DNA of 64,000 nucleotides, from assembly GCA_013316825.1 (NCBI GenBank), contig WSLY01000010.1:1-64000 (forward strand), in the 5' to 3' direction. Below the pieces are notes generated by a model. That model had not been told where the DNA came from. It saw only the letters and a program-made list of their open reading frames with translations, and did no database searches. The position numbers were made by a program, and so were the translations under genes. Positions 33,377 through 40,901 of the stretch are shown piece by piece (position 1 is the stretch's first letter; each line of letters opens with the position of its first letter). This stretch comes from Lachnospiraceae bacterium. Its GTDB lineage: Bacteria; Bacillota; Clostridia; Lachnospirales; Lachnospiraceae.

Positions 33377-35482
33377 GTGGGAAAGAGTTTATATATAGCA
33401 GAAAAACCAAGTGTTGCGCGGGAATTTGCCAAGGCGCTGAAACAGAATATGGCGGGAAAAGACGGCTATCTGGAGTCGGAGCAGGCAATTGTGACATGGT
33501 GCGTCGGGCATCTGGTGACTATGAGCTATCCGGAAGCATACGATGCCGCATACAAAAAGTGGTCTTACGATACGATTCCCTTTATCCCGAAAGAATTTAA
33601 ATATGAGGTCATTGACAGTGTGAAAAAGCAGTTTGCCATTGTCAGTGGCCTGCTTTCACGGAAGGATGTGGACACGATTTATGTCTGCACTGACTCCGGA
33701 CGTGAAGGGGAGTACATATACCGTCTGGTAGAGCAGATGGCGGGCGTAAAAGGAAAAGAAAGAAAAAGAGTATGGATAGATTCTCAGACGGAGGAGGAAA
33801 TTTTGCGCGGCATCAGGGAAGCAAAGGATTTGTCGGCCTATGATTCTCTGGCGGATGCCGCTTATTTGCGTGCCAAGGAAGACTACCTGATGGGTATCAA
33901 TTTTTCGCGGGTACTCACATTAAAATACGGCAATGCCGTAAAAGGCTATTTAAAGAGGGAGAAGGCAGTGATTTCCGTCGGACGCGTTATGACCTGTGTG
34001 CTTGGTATGGTGGTAAAAAGGGAGCGGGAAATTAGGGCTTTTGTGAAAACGCCTTTCTACCGCCTTTTGGGTGGATTTTCCTATGCGGGCAAAAATTTTG
34101 AGGGCGAGTGGCGCGCTGTGGAAGGATCTCCCTATTTTGCGTCTCCGCTTTTGTACAAGGAAAATGGTTTTAAAGAAAAAAAAGATGCCGAAGCGCTTAA
34201 GACGTCACTTGCAGACGCTGTTTGGGAGGCAGGGCAGTCAGCCGCATCAGGCAGCGCGCCGCAGTCAGGGCAGCCAGCTACATCAGGCAGCGCGCCGCAA
34301 TCGGGGCAGACGGCGCATATTCCGGTGGTGGACAGCATAGAACGGAAGAAGGAAAGTAAAAATCCGCCTCTTCTTTATAATTTGGCTGAACTGCAGAACG
34401 ATTGCTCCAAATATTTTAAAATCAGTCCTGACCAGACGCTGCAGATTATTCAGGAGCTCTATGAAAAAAAGCTTGTGACCTATCCGCGAACGGATGCCAG
34501 AGTGCTTTCTACGGCGGTTGCAAAAGAAATCCACAAAAATATTGCGGGACTTAAAAACTATGATAAGGCGGCTGTTTTTGCGGAGGAAATCCTCAAAAAT
34601 GGAAGTCACAAAAACATTGCCAAAACCCGTTATGTCAATGACAAGCAGATAACGGACCATTATGCGGTAATCCCCACAGGACAGGGCATGGGGGCGCTGG
34701 CAGGTCTGAATGCTACGGCGCAGAAGGTTTATGAGATTATCGTGCGTCGGTTTTTAAGTATCTTTTTTCCGCCGGCCATCTACCAGAAGGTGTCCCTTGT
34801 GGCGAATGTAAAGGGGGAAAAATTTTTTGCCAATTTTAAGGTGCTTTGGCAGGAAGGCTATCTGCGCGTTGCACAGTTTTCCTTCTTCAAAAAGAAAGAG
34901 GAGAGTCGTGAGGCGGCGGAGGGTGAGGAAGAGGAAGAAACAAAATGCGATGCCGCTTTTATGGAACAGCTTCAGAAGCTGAAGGCGGGAGAGCCGCTTA
35001 CCTTAAGGGAGCTTACCATCAAAGAGGGAGAGACATCGCCGCCCAAAAGATACAATTCCGGTACGATGATACTAGCGATGGAAAATGCCGGACAGCTTAT
35101 TGAGGACGAGGAGCTTCGGGCGCAGATAAAAGGCTCCGGCATAGGCACTTCGGCAACCCGTGCGGAAATATTAAAGAAATTAGTCAATATAGAATATCTT
35201 GCGCTGAATAAGAAGACCCAGATTCTGACACCGACCTTGATGGGGGAAATGATTTACGACGTGGTGGATGGCTCTATTCGTCCGCTTTTAAATCCGGCGC
35301 TCACGGCGAGCTGGGAAAAGGGGCTTAACATGGTTGCGGACGGCAGCATCACAGCGGCAGAATACATGGAAAAGCTGGACGGCTTCGTTTCCCGAAGAAC
35401 CAACGCCGTGAAACAGCAGTTTAACCAGACGCAGTTATACGTAAAATTTAACGAGGCGGCAGTCAACTATAAAAAGCAGTAG
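33377..35482 (+). CDS. topB: DNA topoisomerase III
   Basis: Type IA topoisomerase that relaxes and decatenates DNA. 701 residues. Toprim domain at the start (LYIAEKPSVAREFAKAL; TDSGREGEYIY) and catalytic Tyr369 in LVTYPRTDARVL. NSGTMILAMENAG and KGSGIGTSATRAEIL are the late conserved blocks. Starts with GTG, AAGGAG 5 nt upstream. A Ser/Gly/Gln/Pro linker of about 30 residues, built from two near-identical repeats (about 291-315), is inserted ahead of the domain carrying Tyr369. No zinc-finger tail. Such TopB proteins occur on chromosomes and conjugative elements alike; neighbours here are chromosomal. Confidence 0.93.
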   Translation: MGKSLYIAEKPSVAREFAKALKQNMAGKDGYLESEQAIVTWCVGHLVTMSYPEAYDAAYKKWSYDTIPFIPKEFKYEVIDSVKKQFAIVSGLLSRKDVDTIYVCTDSGREGEYIYRLVEQMAGVKGKERKRVWIDSQTEEEILRGIREAKDLSAYDSLADAAYLRAKEDYLMGINFSRVLTLKYGNAVKGYLKREKAVISVGRVMTCVLGMVVKREREIRAFVKTPFYRLLGGFSYAGKNFEGEWRAVEGSPYFASPLLYKENGFKEKKDAEALKTSLADAVWEAGQSAASGSAPQSGQPATSGSAPQSGQTAHIPVVDSIERKKESKNPPLLYNLAELQNDCSKYFKISPDQTLQIIQELYEKKLVTYPRTDARVLSTAVAKEIHKNIAGLKNYDKAAVFAEEILKNGSHKNIAKTRYVNDKQITDHYAVIPTGQGMGALAGLNATAQKVYEIIVRRFLSIFFPPAIYQKVSLVANVKGEKFFANFKVLWQEGYLRVAQFSFFKKKEESREAAEGEEEEETKCDAAFMEQLQKLKAGEPLTLRELTIKEGETSPPKRYNSGTMILAMENAGQLIEDEELRAQIKGSGIGTSATRAEILKKLVNIEYLALNKKTQILTPTLMGEMIYDVVDGSIRPLLNPALTASWEKGLNMVADGSITAAEYMEKLDGFVSRRTNAVKQQFNQTQLYVKFNEAAVNYKKQ

Positions 35483-35504
35483 AAGCGGAAGGGAGAGGCA
35501 GCTT

Positions 35505-36173
35505 ATGGAAGCAGTCAGTGTAAAGCAGTTATACAATTTGGAGGAAACCATAGCAGCAGATTTGTTTGCGGGAGTTGTCCATCCATGGGAAGTGCTTGGC
35601 AGGATTCATGATTTTATCATAGAACTGGGCAATTCCCTGCCCGAAGAACTCTTTGAGAGAAAGGGAGAAAACATTTGGGTGGCAAAGTCCGCAAGCATAG
35701 CGCCCACGGCGTGTTTAAACGGACCGCTCATTGTGGATGAGGAAGCAGAAATCAGACATTGCGCGTATATCAGGGGCAATGCCATTGTGGGAAAAGGCGC
35801 TGTTGTGGGTAATTCTACGGAGCTGAAAAATGTGGTGCTTTTTAATAAGGTGCAAGTACCCCATTACAATTATGTAGGTGACAGTATTTTAGGATACCGT
35901 GCCCATATGGGGGCAGGCTCTATTACCTCCAATGTCAAAAGTGATAAAACGCTTGTAACGGTAGCGGCAGGAGCGGAGCGTATACCGACAGGACTGAAGA
36001 AAATGGGCGCCATGTTAGGCGATTTTGTGGAGGTGGGGTGTAATTCCGTATTAAATCCGGGCGTCGTTGTAGGAAAAAACAGCAATATTTACCCCACATC
36101 CAGCGTGCGGGGCTTTGTGCCGGCAGATTCTATTTTTAAAAAGAACGGCGAAATTGTGTTAAAGCGGCAGTAA
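35505..36173 (+). CDS. Left-handed beta-helix (hexapeptide repeat) transferase-like protein
   Basis: 222 residues. After a helical start (VKQLYNLEETIAADLFAGVVHPWEVLGRIHDF) the middle is a hexapeptide-repeat beta-helix (IAPTACLNGPLIVDEEAEIRHCAYIRGNAIVGKGAVVGNS). This layout matches the GlmU/UDP-N-acetylglucosamine pyrophosphorylase-like proteins of Clostridia that lack the nucleotidyltransferase domain. The GAGSITSNVKSDKT loop resembles the GlmU acetyl-CoA site. Substrate unknown. It lies 22 nt after topB. Confidence 0.75.
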   Translation: MEAVSVKQLYNLEETIAADLFAGVVHPWEVLGRIHDFIIELGNSLPEELFERKGENIWVAKSASIAPTACLNGPLIVDEEAEIRHCAYIRGNAIVGKGAVVGNSTELKNVVLFNKVQVPHYNYVGDSILGYRAHMGAGSITSNVKSDKTLVTVAAGAERIPTGLKKMGAMLGDFVEVGCNSVLNPGVVVGKNSNIYPTSSVRGFVPADSIFKKNGEIVLKRQ

Positions 36174-36248
36174 TCGTGTAAATTCCCTATATTTTTGAAA
36201 AATCACTGGATTTTTTACCATAAATATGAGAAAATGAACACGATGAAA

Positions 36249-36266
36249 ATGATAAATAAATATCAT
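36249..36266. promoter_or_regulatory. AT-rich dyad upstream of the NifU-like gene
   Basis: ATGATA / TATCAT arms with a 6-nt gap, 26 nt before the NifU-like start. It resembles metal or Fe-S regulator boxes in style but matches no consensus I can name. A TTGAAA ... CATAAA pair at 36195-36224 may be the promoter. Confidence 0.3.
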
Positions 36267-36291
36267 ATTTATTTTTGAAAGGAGATTTCAC

Positions 36292-36996
36292 ATGATTTAT
36301 TCAAAGGAAGTTGAAGAAATGTGTCCCGTAGCGCAGGGTGTTCATCACGGCTGTGCACCGATTCCTGAAGAAGCAAAGTGGGTTCAGGCTAAAAAAGTAG
36401 AAGACATTTCCGGTTTTACGCACGGTGTTGGCTGGTGTGCACCGCAGCAAGGCGCCTGCAAGCTGTCCCTGAACGTAAAGAACGGAATTATTGAAGAGGC
36501 GCTGGTTGAGACAATCGGCTGCTCCGGTATGACCCATTCCGCAGCCATGGCTGCAGAGATTTTGCCGGGTCTTACCGTTATGGAAGCATTAAATACGGAC
36601 CTTGTATGTGATGCCATCAATACGGCAATGAGAGAGTTGTTTTTGCAGATTGTTTACGGACGTTCCCAAAGTGCATTTTCTGAGGAAGGTCTGCCGGTAG
36701 GCGCAGGTCTTGAGGATTTGGGCAAGGGCTTGAGAAGTCAGGTAGGAACTATGTACGGTACGAAAGCGAAGGGCCCCCGTTACCTTGAGATGGCGGAAGG
36801 CTATGTAACAGGTATTGCTTTGGATGCAGACAACCAGATTATCGGTTATAAGTTTGTAAGCCTTGGCAAGATGACGGACTTCATCAAGAAAGGTGACGAC
36901 CCGAATACCGCATATGAGAAGGCATGTGGACAGTATGGACGTGTGGCGGATGCGGTGAAGATTATCGACCCCAGAACTGACGAAGAAGTGAAATAA
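36292..36996 (+). CDS. NifU/IscU-like iron-sulfur scaffold protein
   Basis: 234 residues. The IscU/NifU N-terminal fold is suggested by the GACKLSLNVKNGIIEEALVE and TIGCSGMTHSAAMAAEIL blocks. Cysteines at 11, 21, 49, 56 and 77 offer more ligands than the three of canonical IscU, and Cys77 sits where IscU has its GC motif. The C-terminal third is not NifU-like. GAAAGGAG lies well placed upstream. It pairs with the GGGtGRT gene 21 nt downstream, an arrangement I have seen in anaerobic Firmicutes. There is no iscS or suf gene nearby, so it is unlikely to be the housekeeping scaffold. The client is unknown. Confidence 0.78.
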   Translation: MIYSKEVEEMCPVAQGVHHGCAPIPEEAKWVQAKKVEDISGFTHGVGWCAPQQGACKLSLNVKNGIIEEALVETIGCSGMTHSAAMAAEILPGLTVMEALNTDLVCDAINTAMRELFLQIVYGRSQSAFSEEGLPVGAGLEDLGKGLRSQVGTMYGTKAKGPRYLEMAEGYVTGIALDADNQIIGYKFVSLGKMTDFIKKGDDPNTAYEKACGQYGRVADAVKIIDPRTDEEVK

Positions 36997-37017
36997 GAGA
37001 AGAGGAGGCAAAGACAA

Positions 37018-38028
37018 ATGGCTTTATTTGAATCATATGAAAGACGTATTGATCAGATTAACAATGTACTGAACAGCTACGGCATTTCTTCCATTGAGGA
37101 AGCTGAAAAAATTACAAAGGATGCCGGACTGGACGTATATGAGCAGGTGAAGAAAATCCAGCCTATCTGTTTTGAAAATGCATGTTGGGCTTACACCGTA
37201 GGCGCAGCAATTGCAATTAAAAAGGGCTGCCGCAAGGCTGCTGAGGCTGCTGCTGCAATCGGCGAAGGCTTACAGGCATTTTGTATTCCCGGTTCTGTGG
37301 CGGATACTCGTAAGGTTGGTCTTGGACATGGCAATTTGGGAAAAATGTTGTTGGAGGAAGAAACGGACTGCTTCTGTTTCCTTGCAGGACATGAATCCTT
37401 TGCAGCGGCAGAAGGCGCTATCGGTATTGCGGAAAAGGCAAATAAAGTACGCCAGAAACCTTTACGTGTTATCCTGAACGGACTTGGCAAGGATGCAGCG
37501 CAGATTATCTCCAGAATCAATGGATTTACCTACGTAGAGACCCAGTATGACCCGTATACCAATAAGGTGGAGGAAGTGTTCCGCAAACCCTATTCAGAAG
37601 GTCTTCGTGCGAAGGTAAACTGCTATGGCGCTAATTCTGTTCCGGAAGGCGTTGCAATTATGTGGAAAGAAAACGTGGATGTATCCATCACCGGCAATTC
37701 CACCAATCCTACCAGATTCCAGCATCCGGTTGCAGGTACATACAAGAAAGAAAGAACCGAAGCAGGAAAGAAGTATTTCTCCGTAGCTTCCGGCGGCGGT
37801 ACAGGACGTACCCTGCATCCCGACAATATGGCGGCGGGTCCCGCTTCTTATGGCTTCACCGATACGTTGGGACGTATGCACTCTGATGCACAGTTCGCAG
37901 GCTCTTCCTCCGTACCTGCTCATGTGGAGATGATGGGACTTATTGGTATGGGCAATAACCCCATGGTTGGTGCAACCGTTGCGGTTGCCGTTTCCGTAGA
38001 GGAGGCAGCCAAGGAAGGGAAGTTCTAA
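37018..38028 (+). CDS. GGGtGRT family protein (function unknown)
   Basis: 336 residues. The name-giving motif is present (ASGGGTGRTLHPDNMAAG, about residues 258-275), followed by a Gly/Ala-rich C-terminus (GLIGMGNNPMVGATVAVAV). A mid-region KKGCRKAAEAAAAIGEGL and CIPGSVADTRKVGLGHGNLG suggest a phosphate- or nucleotide-binding enzyme, but I know of no assigned activity. No membrane segment. It has AGAGGAGG upstream and is in one operon with the NifU-like gene, so it may receive an Fe-S cluster. A terminator follows at 38188. Confidence 0.85.
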   Translation: MALFESYERRIDQINNVLNSYGISSIEEAEKITKDAGLDVYEQVKKIQPICFENACWAYTVGAAIAIKKGCRKAAEAAAAIGEGLQAFCIPGSVADTRKVGLGHGNLGKMLLEEETDCFCFLAGHESFAAAEGAIGIAEKANKVRQKPLRVILNGLGKDAAQIISRINGFTYVETQYDPYTNKVEEVFRKPYSEGLRAKVNCYGANSVPEGVAIMWKENVDVSITGNSTNPTRFQHPVAGTYKKERTEAGKKYFSVASGGGTGRTLHPDNMAAGPASYGFTDTLGRMHSDAQFAGSSSVPAHVEMMGLIGMGNNPMVGATVAVAVSVEEAAKEGKF

Positions 38029-38187
38029 ATTACCTTGTGAATTAATATATGGTAGATGCCTTTATGGATAAACTACGATAAGGTGCGGAAGACTTGGTAT
38101 GCGGTTCCGCGCATTGTCAGATGGCGGACTATTGATCGCAGGTGCTGGCAAAAAAGATATCAAAGATTTTATACAACCAAAATAAAG

Positions 38188-38227
38188 AGCAGCGCTTTGC
38201 TTTATCGAAGCAAGAGCGCTGCTTTTT
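38188..38227. terminator. Terminator between GGGtGRT gene and glycerate kinase
   Basis: AGCAGCGCT plus TTGCTT pairs with AAGCAA plus AGCGCTGCT (one bulged G), followed by five T. It lies between convergent genes. The 245-nt gap also has a GCGGAA/TTCCGC pairing near 38083-38113 of unknown use. Confidence 0.85.
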
Positions 38228-38273
38228 GCATCCTAAGAAAATTTGTCTCTTTTATATAAAGAGTACGGTTTAT

Positions 38274-39434
38274 TTATTTCTTTTGCAGCGCCATGCCTGC
38301 CTTGAGTAAAAGAAAGGTTCGCTCAGCAGCATCGCGCAGCAGATTCTGGGAATGCCGGAAGACTTCCGTTAGTGGCATGACACGGTTTAAGGCAGGTACA
38401 ATTGCCGTAATCCCGCAGTCGTAGAGCAGCTTTGCATCAGGGCGCATACCGCCTGCAATGGCAATTACAGGAATCCCTTTTTCTTTGGCGCTTGTACCGA
38501 TACCCCAGAGTACTTTCCCCTGCGCAGACTGTCCGTCCGCACAGCCTTCTCCGGTGATGACAATATCTGCATGTTCTAAAAACAATTCAAACCGGACAAG
38601 CTTTAACATAGTCTTTATGCCGGACTGCAGTTTTGCGTCCAAAAAGGCGCAGAGAGCGCCGCTAAGCCCGCCGGCAGCGCCGGAGCCGGAAACATCTTTG
38701 ATATCCTTTCCCAAATCTCTTTTTATTACCTCTGCAAAATGTAACATACCTTCTTCTAAGAGAAAGAGCGCGTCATCAGCGGCGCCTTTTTGGGGAGCGT
38801 AGGTGTAAGTGGCACCGTCAGGACCCGTGAAAGGGCTGCGGACATCGCACATGACAGTAAAAGAAACATTCTCTGTAAGCTCCGGTAGTCTGCCTGATGT
38901 ATCGATACGGGAAATATGAATTAAATTTTCTCCCGTCGGCGTTACGTCTCTGCCATTTTCATCCAGAAAGCGAAAACCCAGTGCTGCCATGGCGCCGGCA
39001 CCGCCGTCGTTGGTTGCACTTCCGCCAACAGCAATGGTGATATCCTTGATTCCCTGCCTTAAGGCATCGGCAATCAATTCTCCGGTTCCGTAAGAAGTGG
39101 TTATTAAGGCGTTTCTTTGAGCGGCTGGGAGCAGGGTGAGACCGGAAGCTGCCGCCATCTCTATGATGGCGGAGAGGCTGCCGTCTATGTTTTCCATGAT
39201 TCCGTAAGCAGCGTCTACTTGTTCAAAAAGAGGATTCGTGACGGCAATATGCCGCGTCCTGCCGCCGCATGAGGCAAGAACGGCTTGAACGGTGCCTTCG
39301 CCGCCGTCAGCAATGGGAACTCCCGTAATTTTTGCTTCGGGAAAATGAAGGTGTGCTTCCGCCGACACAATTTCTATAATCTGTTTAGAAGAAAGGGTTC
39401 CTTTGAAGGAATCCGGTGCAATGACAATGTGCAT
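38274..39434 (-). CDS. glxK: Glycerate kinase
   Basis: Phosphorylates D-glycerate; the GarK/GlxK family, to which this belongs, is known to give 2-phosphoglycerate. 386 residues with the family start IVIAPDSFKGTLSS, the VPIADGGEGTVQA block, GGSATNDGGAGAMAALG near residue 136, and GEGCADGQSAQGKVLWG in the C-terminal domain. AAAGGAG precedes the ATG. It lies 20 nt downstream of the LacI-type gene on the same strand and is divergent from the glucosylglycerate phosphorylase operon. It should therefore consume the glycerate that enzyme releases. Confidence 0.95.
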   Translation of the reverse strand: MHIVIAPDSFKGTLSSKQIIEIVSAEAHLHFPEAKITGVPIADGGEGTVQAVLASCGGRTRHIAVTNPLFEQVDAAYGIMENIDGSLSAIIEMAAASGLTLLPAAQRNALITTSYGTGELIADALRQGIKDITIAVGGSATNDGGAGAMAALGFRFLDENGRDVTPTGENLIHISRIDTSGRLPELTENVSFTVMCDVRSPFTGPDGATYTYAPQKGAADDALFLLEEGMLHFAEVIKRDLGKDIKDVSGSGAAGGLSGALCAFLDAKLQSGIKTMLKLVRFELFLEHADIVITGEGCADGQSAQGKVLWGIGTSAKEKGIPVIAIAGGMRPDAKLLYDCGITAIVPALNRVMPLTEVFRHSQNLLRDAAERTFLLLKAGMALQKK

Positions 39435-39454
39435 AAGAAATACTCCTTTATCAG

Positions 39455-40486
39455 TTACTGGTGTTTCAAATTGGCAACAGAGCCGCGAAACTGTATTTTT
39501 GTGGGAAGCATTTGGCTGGTTTCTTTTTTATCTGATTGAATCATGGAGAAGAGCTTGGAAGCGGAAATCATACCAAGTTCATGAATAGGAACACGTATGG
39601 TGGTGAGGGGCGGCGTAAGGAGAGAGGAAAAATCAAAGTCATTATGCCCGAACACCGAAATATCCTCGGGAATACGCAGGTTCATATTGCGTGCTGCCTT
39701 GTAGATGCCGAGCGCCTTGATATCATCGGTGGCAAAAATAGCAGTAAGCTGTCTGTTAGAACAGAGAAGATTGAGCGCTGCCATATAAGCTGTGTCCACG
39801 GTATCGCCGCCGTCTACAAAGCAGTCCTCGTCGAACGCAATGTGACGGGTCTTTAAGCAGTCCTTTAGTCCCTGTACACGGTCCACTGCCACATAATGAT
39901 TTAAGGGGGCGTGGATGCAGCCGATGTGCGTGTGTCCCATTTGCAGCAGATAGTCGCCAATCTCATAGCTGTCCTGATAATTGTCCGTGTCCACGGATAC
40001 AATGCATTCTGAGTGAATGGAAGGGTTGTATTTTCCGATTACCACAATCGGAATCCCCGTGCCGGCCAAAACTTCCAGAAATTTACTGTTGGTACGGCTG
40101 CTCAAGAGCACAATACCTTTAATCAGCTTGCTATTTATCATGGAAACAGCCTTCTCAATTTCATTATCTTCATTGTCGTTGGAATGCAGAATCAAATCAT
40201 AGTCATTTTGCTCGGCTACCATACCGATAGAACCGATAATGTTGCCAAAATAGGGGTTGTCGGCAGCCTGCGTGGACGAGCGCGTAAAGATAATGAGAAT
40301 GTTGTTGAAACCGTTGGATGAGAGTCCTCTTGCAAGCTGGTTTGGAATATAATCCAGTTCCTTCATGACAGAGAGCACTTTGGAACGGGTTTCCGGCAGT
40401 ACAGCGGGATGATTGTTCATTACCCGCGATACGGTTGACATGGAAACACCTGCTTTTTTGGCTACTAATTGAATTGTTGGTTTCAT
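39455..40486 (-). CDS. LacI-family regulator of the sugar locus
   Basis: 343 residues. The N-terminal helix-turn-helix is PTIQLVAKKAGVSMSTVSRVMN, followed by the hinge and a sensor domain with PEDISVFGHNDFDFSSLLTPPLTT. It is first in an operon with glycerate kinase and divergent from the phosphorylase-transporter operon. Two LacI-type operators lie ahead of that operon and a palindrome lies ahead of its own start, so it probably represses both directions and is relieved by glucosylglycerate or a breakdown product. The ligand is inferred from neighbours. Confidence 0.92.
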   Translation of the reverse strand: MKPTIQLVAKKAGVSMSTVSRVMNNHPAVLPETRSKVLSVMKELDYIPNQLARGLSSNGFNNILIIFTRSSTQAADNPYFGNIIGSIGMVAEQNDYDLILHSNDNEDNEIEKAVSMINSKLIKGIVLLSSRTNSKFLEVLAGTGIPIVVIGKYNPSIHSECIVSVDTDNYQDSYEIGDYLLQMGHTHIGCIHAPLNHYVAVDRVQGLKDCLKTRHIAFDEDCFVDGGDTVDTAYMAALNLLCSNRQLTAIFATDDIKALGIYKAARNMNLRIPEDISVFGHNDFDFSSLLTPPLTTIRVPIHELGMISASKLFSMIQSDKKETSQMLPTKIQFRGSVANLKHQ

Positions 40487-40501
40487 AGACCCCTCCCGCT
40501 G

Positions 40502-40516
40502 TGAAAAAGTTTTTCA
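40502..40516. promoter_or_regulatory. Palindrome near the start of the LacI gene (candidate autoregulatory site)
   Basis: TGAAAAA-G-TTTTTCA, a perfect 7-1-7 dyad just after the expected transcription start of the minus-strand regulator. It shares the TGAAAA half with the downstream operator at 40837 but lacks the central CG. Confidence 0.4.
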
Positions 40517-40529
40517 TGAACATATGAAA

Positions 40530-40558
40530 ATTATACCAAACAAAATGTACAAACGCAA
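40530..40558 (-). promoter_or_regulatory. Candidate promoter of lacI-glxK
   Basis: On the minus strand, TTGCGT (40558-40553) and TATAAT (40535-40530) have a 17-nt spacer. The 415-bp gap 40487-40901 thus holds two divergent promoters and three operator-like sites. The remainder is AT-rich with nothing else recognisable. Confidence 0.5.
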
Positions 40559-40693
40559 GAAAAATATGAAAAAAATATAAAAATGCAAAGAATAATGCAT
40601 CCAAACCTTTTAGAAAAGCATTGAGATAATTAGAGAAAGATAGCGTATTATATAGGATAAAAGAACTAAAACAAAACTTTTTCAAAAAAACTC

Positions 40694-40722
40694 TTTACAA
40701 ATTTCATGTCATTGTATATAAT
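40694..40722 (+). promoter_or_regulatory. Sigma-A promoter of the phosphorylase operon
   Basis: TTTACA and perfect TATAAT with a 17-nt spacer. The expected start (about 40729) abuts the operator at 40730, a classical repression geometry. The leader would be about 170 nt. Confidence 0.7.
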
Positions 40723-40729
40723 CAAGTTA

Positions 40730-40743
40730 TGGAAACGCTTCCA
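40730..40743. promoter_or_regulatory. LacI-type operator O1
   Basis: TGGAAACGCTTCCA fits the LacI/CcpA-type pattern TGnAAnCGnTTnCA at every fixed position. It lies at the predicted +1 of the phosphorylase operon. A catabolite (cre/CcpA) site is an alternative reading. Confidence 0.7.
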
Positions 40744-40836
40744 CGAAAGAAGAGAAAGCAAGATAAAATAATATGTAAAACATATAAAAAAAGCTGATTT
40801 TTGCATAAATAACATACTATATCACCAATTAGTATA

Positions 40837-40850
40837 TGAAAACGTTACCA
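40837..40850. promoter_or_regulatory. LacI-type operator O2
   Basis: TGAAAACGTTACCA keeps the AACGTT core with one mismatch to TGnAAnCGnTTnCA. Its centre is 107 bp from O1, about ten helical turns, which would suit DNA looping. Confidence 0.5.
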
Positions 40851-40901
40851 TGAGAGAAAAATGAGTGGGATAAAAGAAAGAACAGAGAATACCGGAGGAA
40901 A

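Noticed and set aside
33377-35482. topB as a sign of an integrative conjugative element
   Set aside because: No relaxase, T4SS, integrase or attachment repeats in the window; neighbours are chromosomal.
38056-38259. 67-codon frame between GGGtGRT gene and glycerate kinase
   Set aside because: It contains the terminator hairpin at 38188, has no ribosome site and shows no protein-like pattern.
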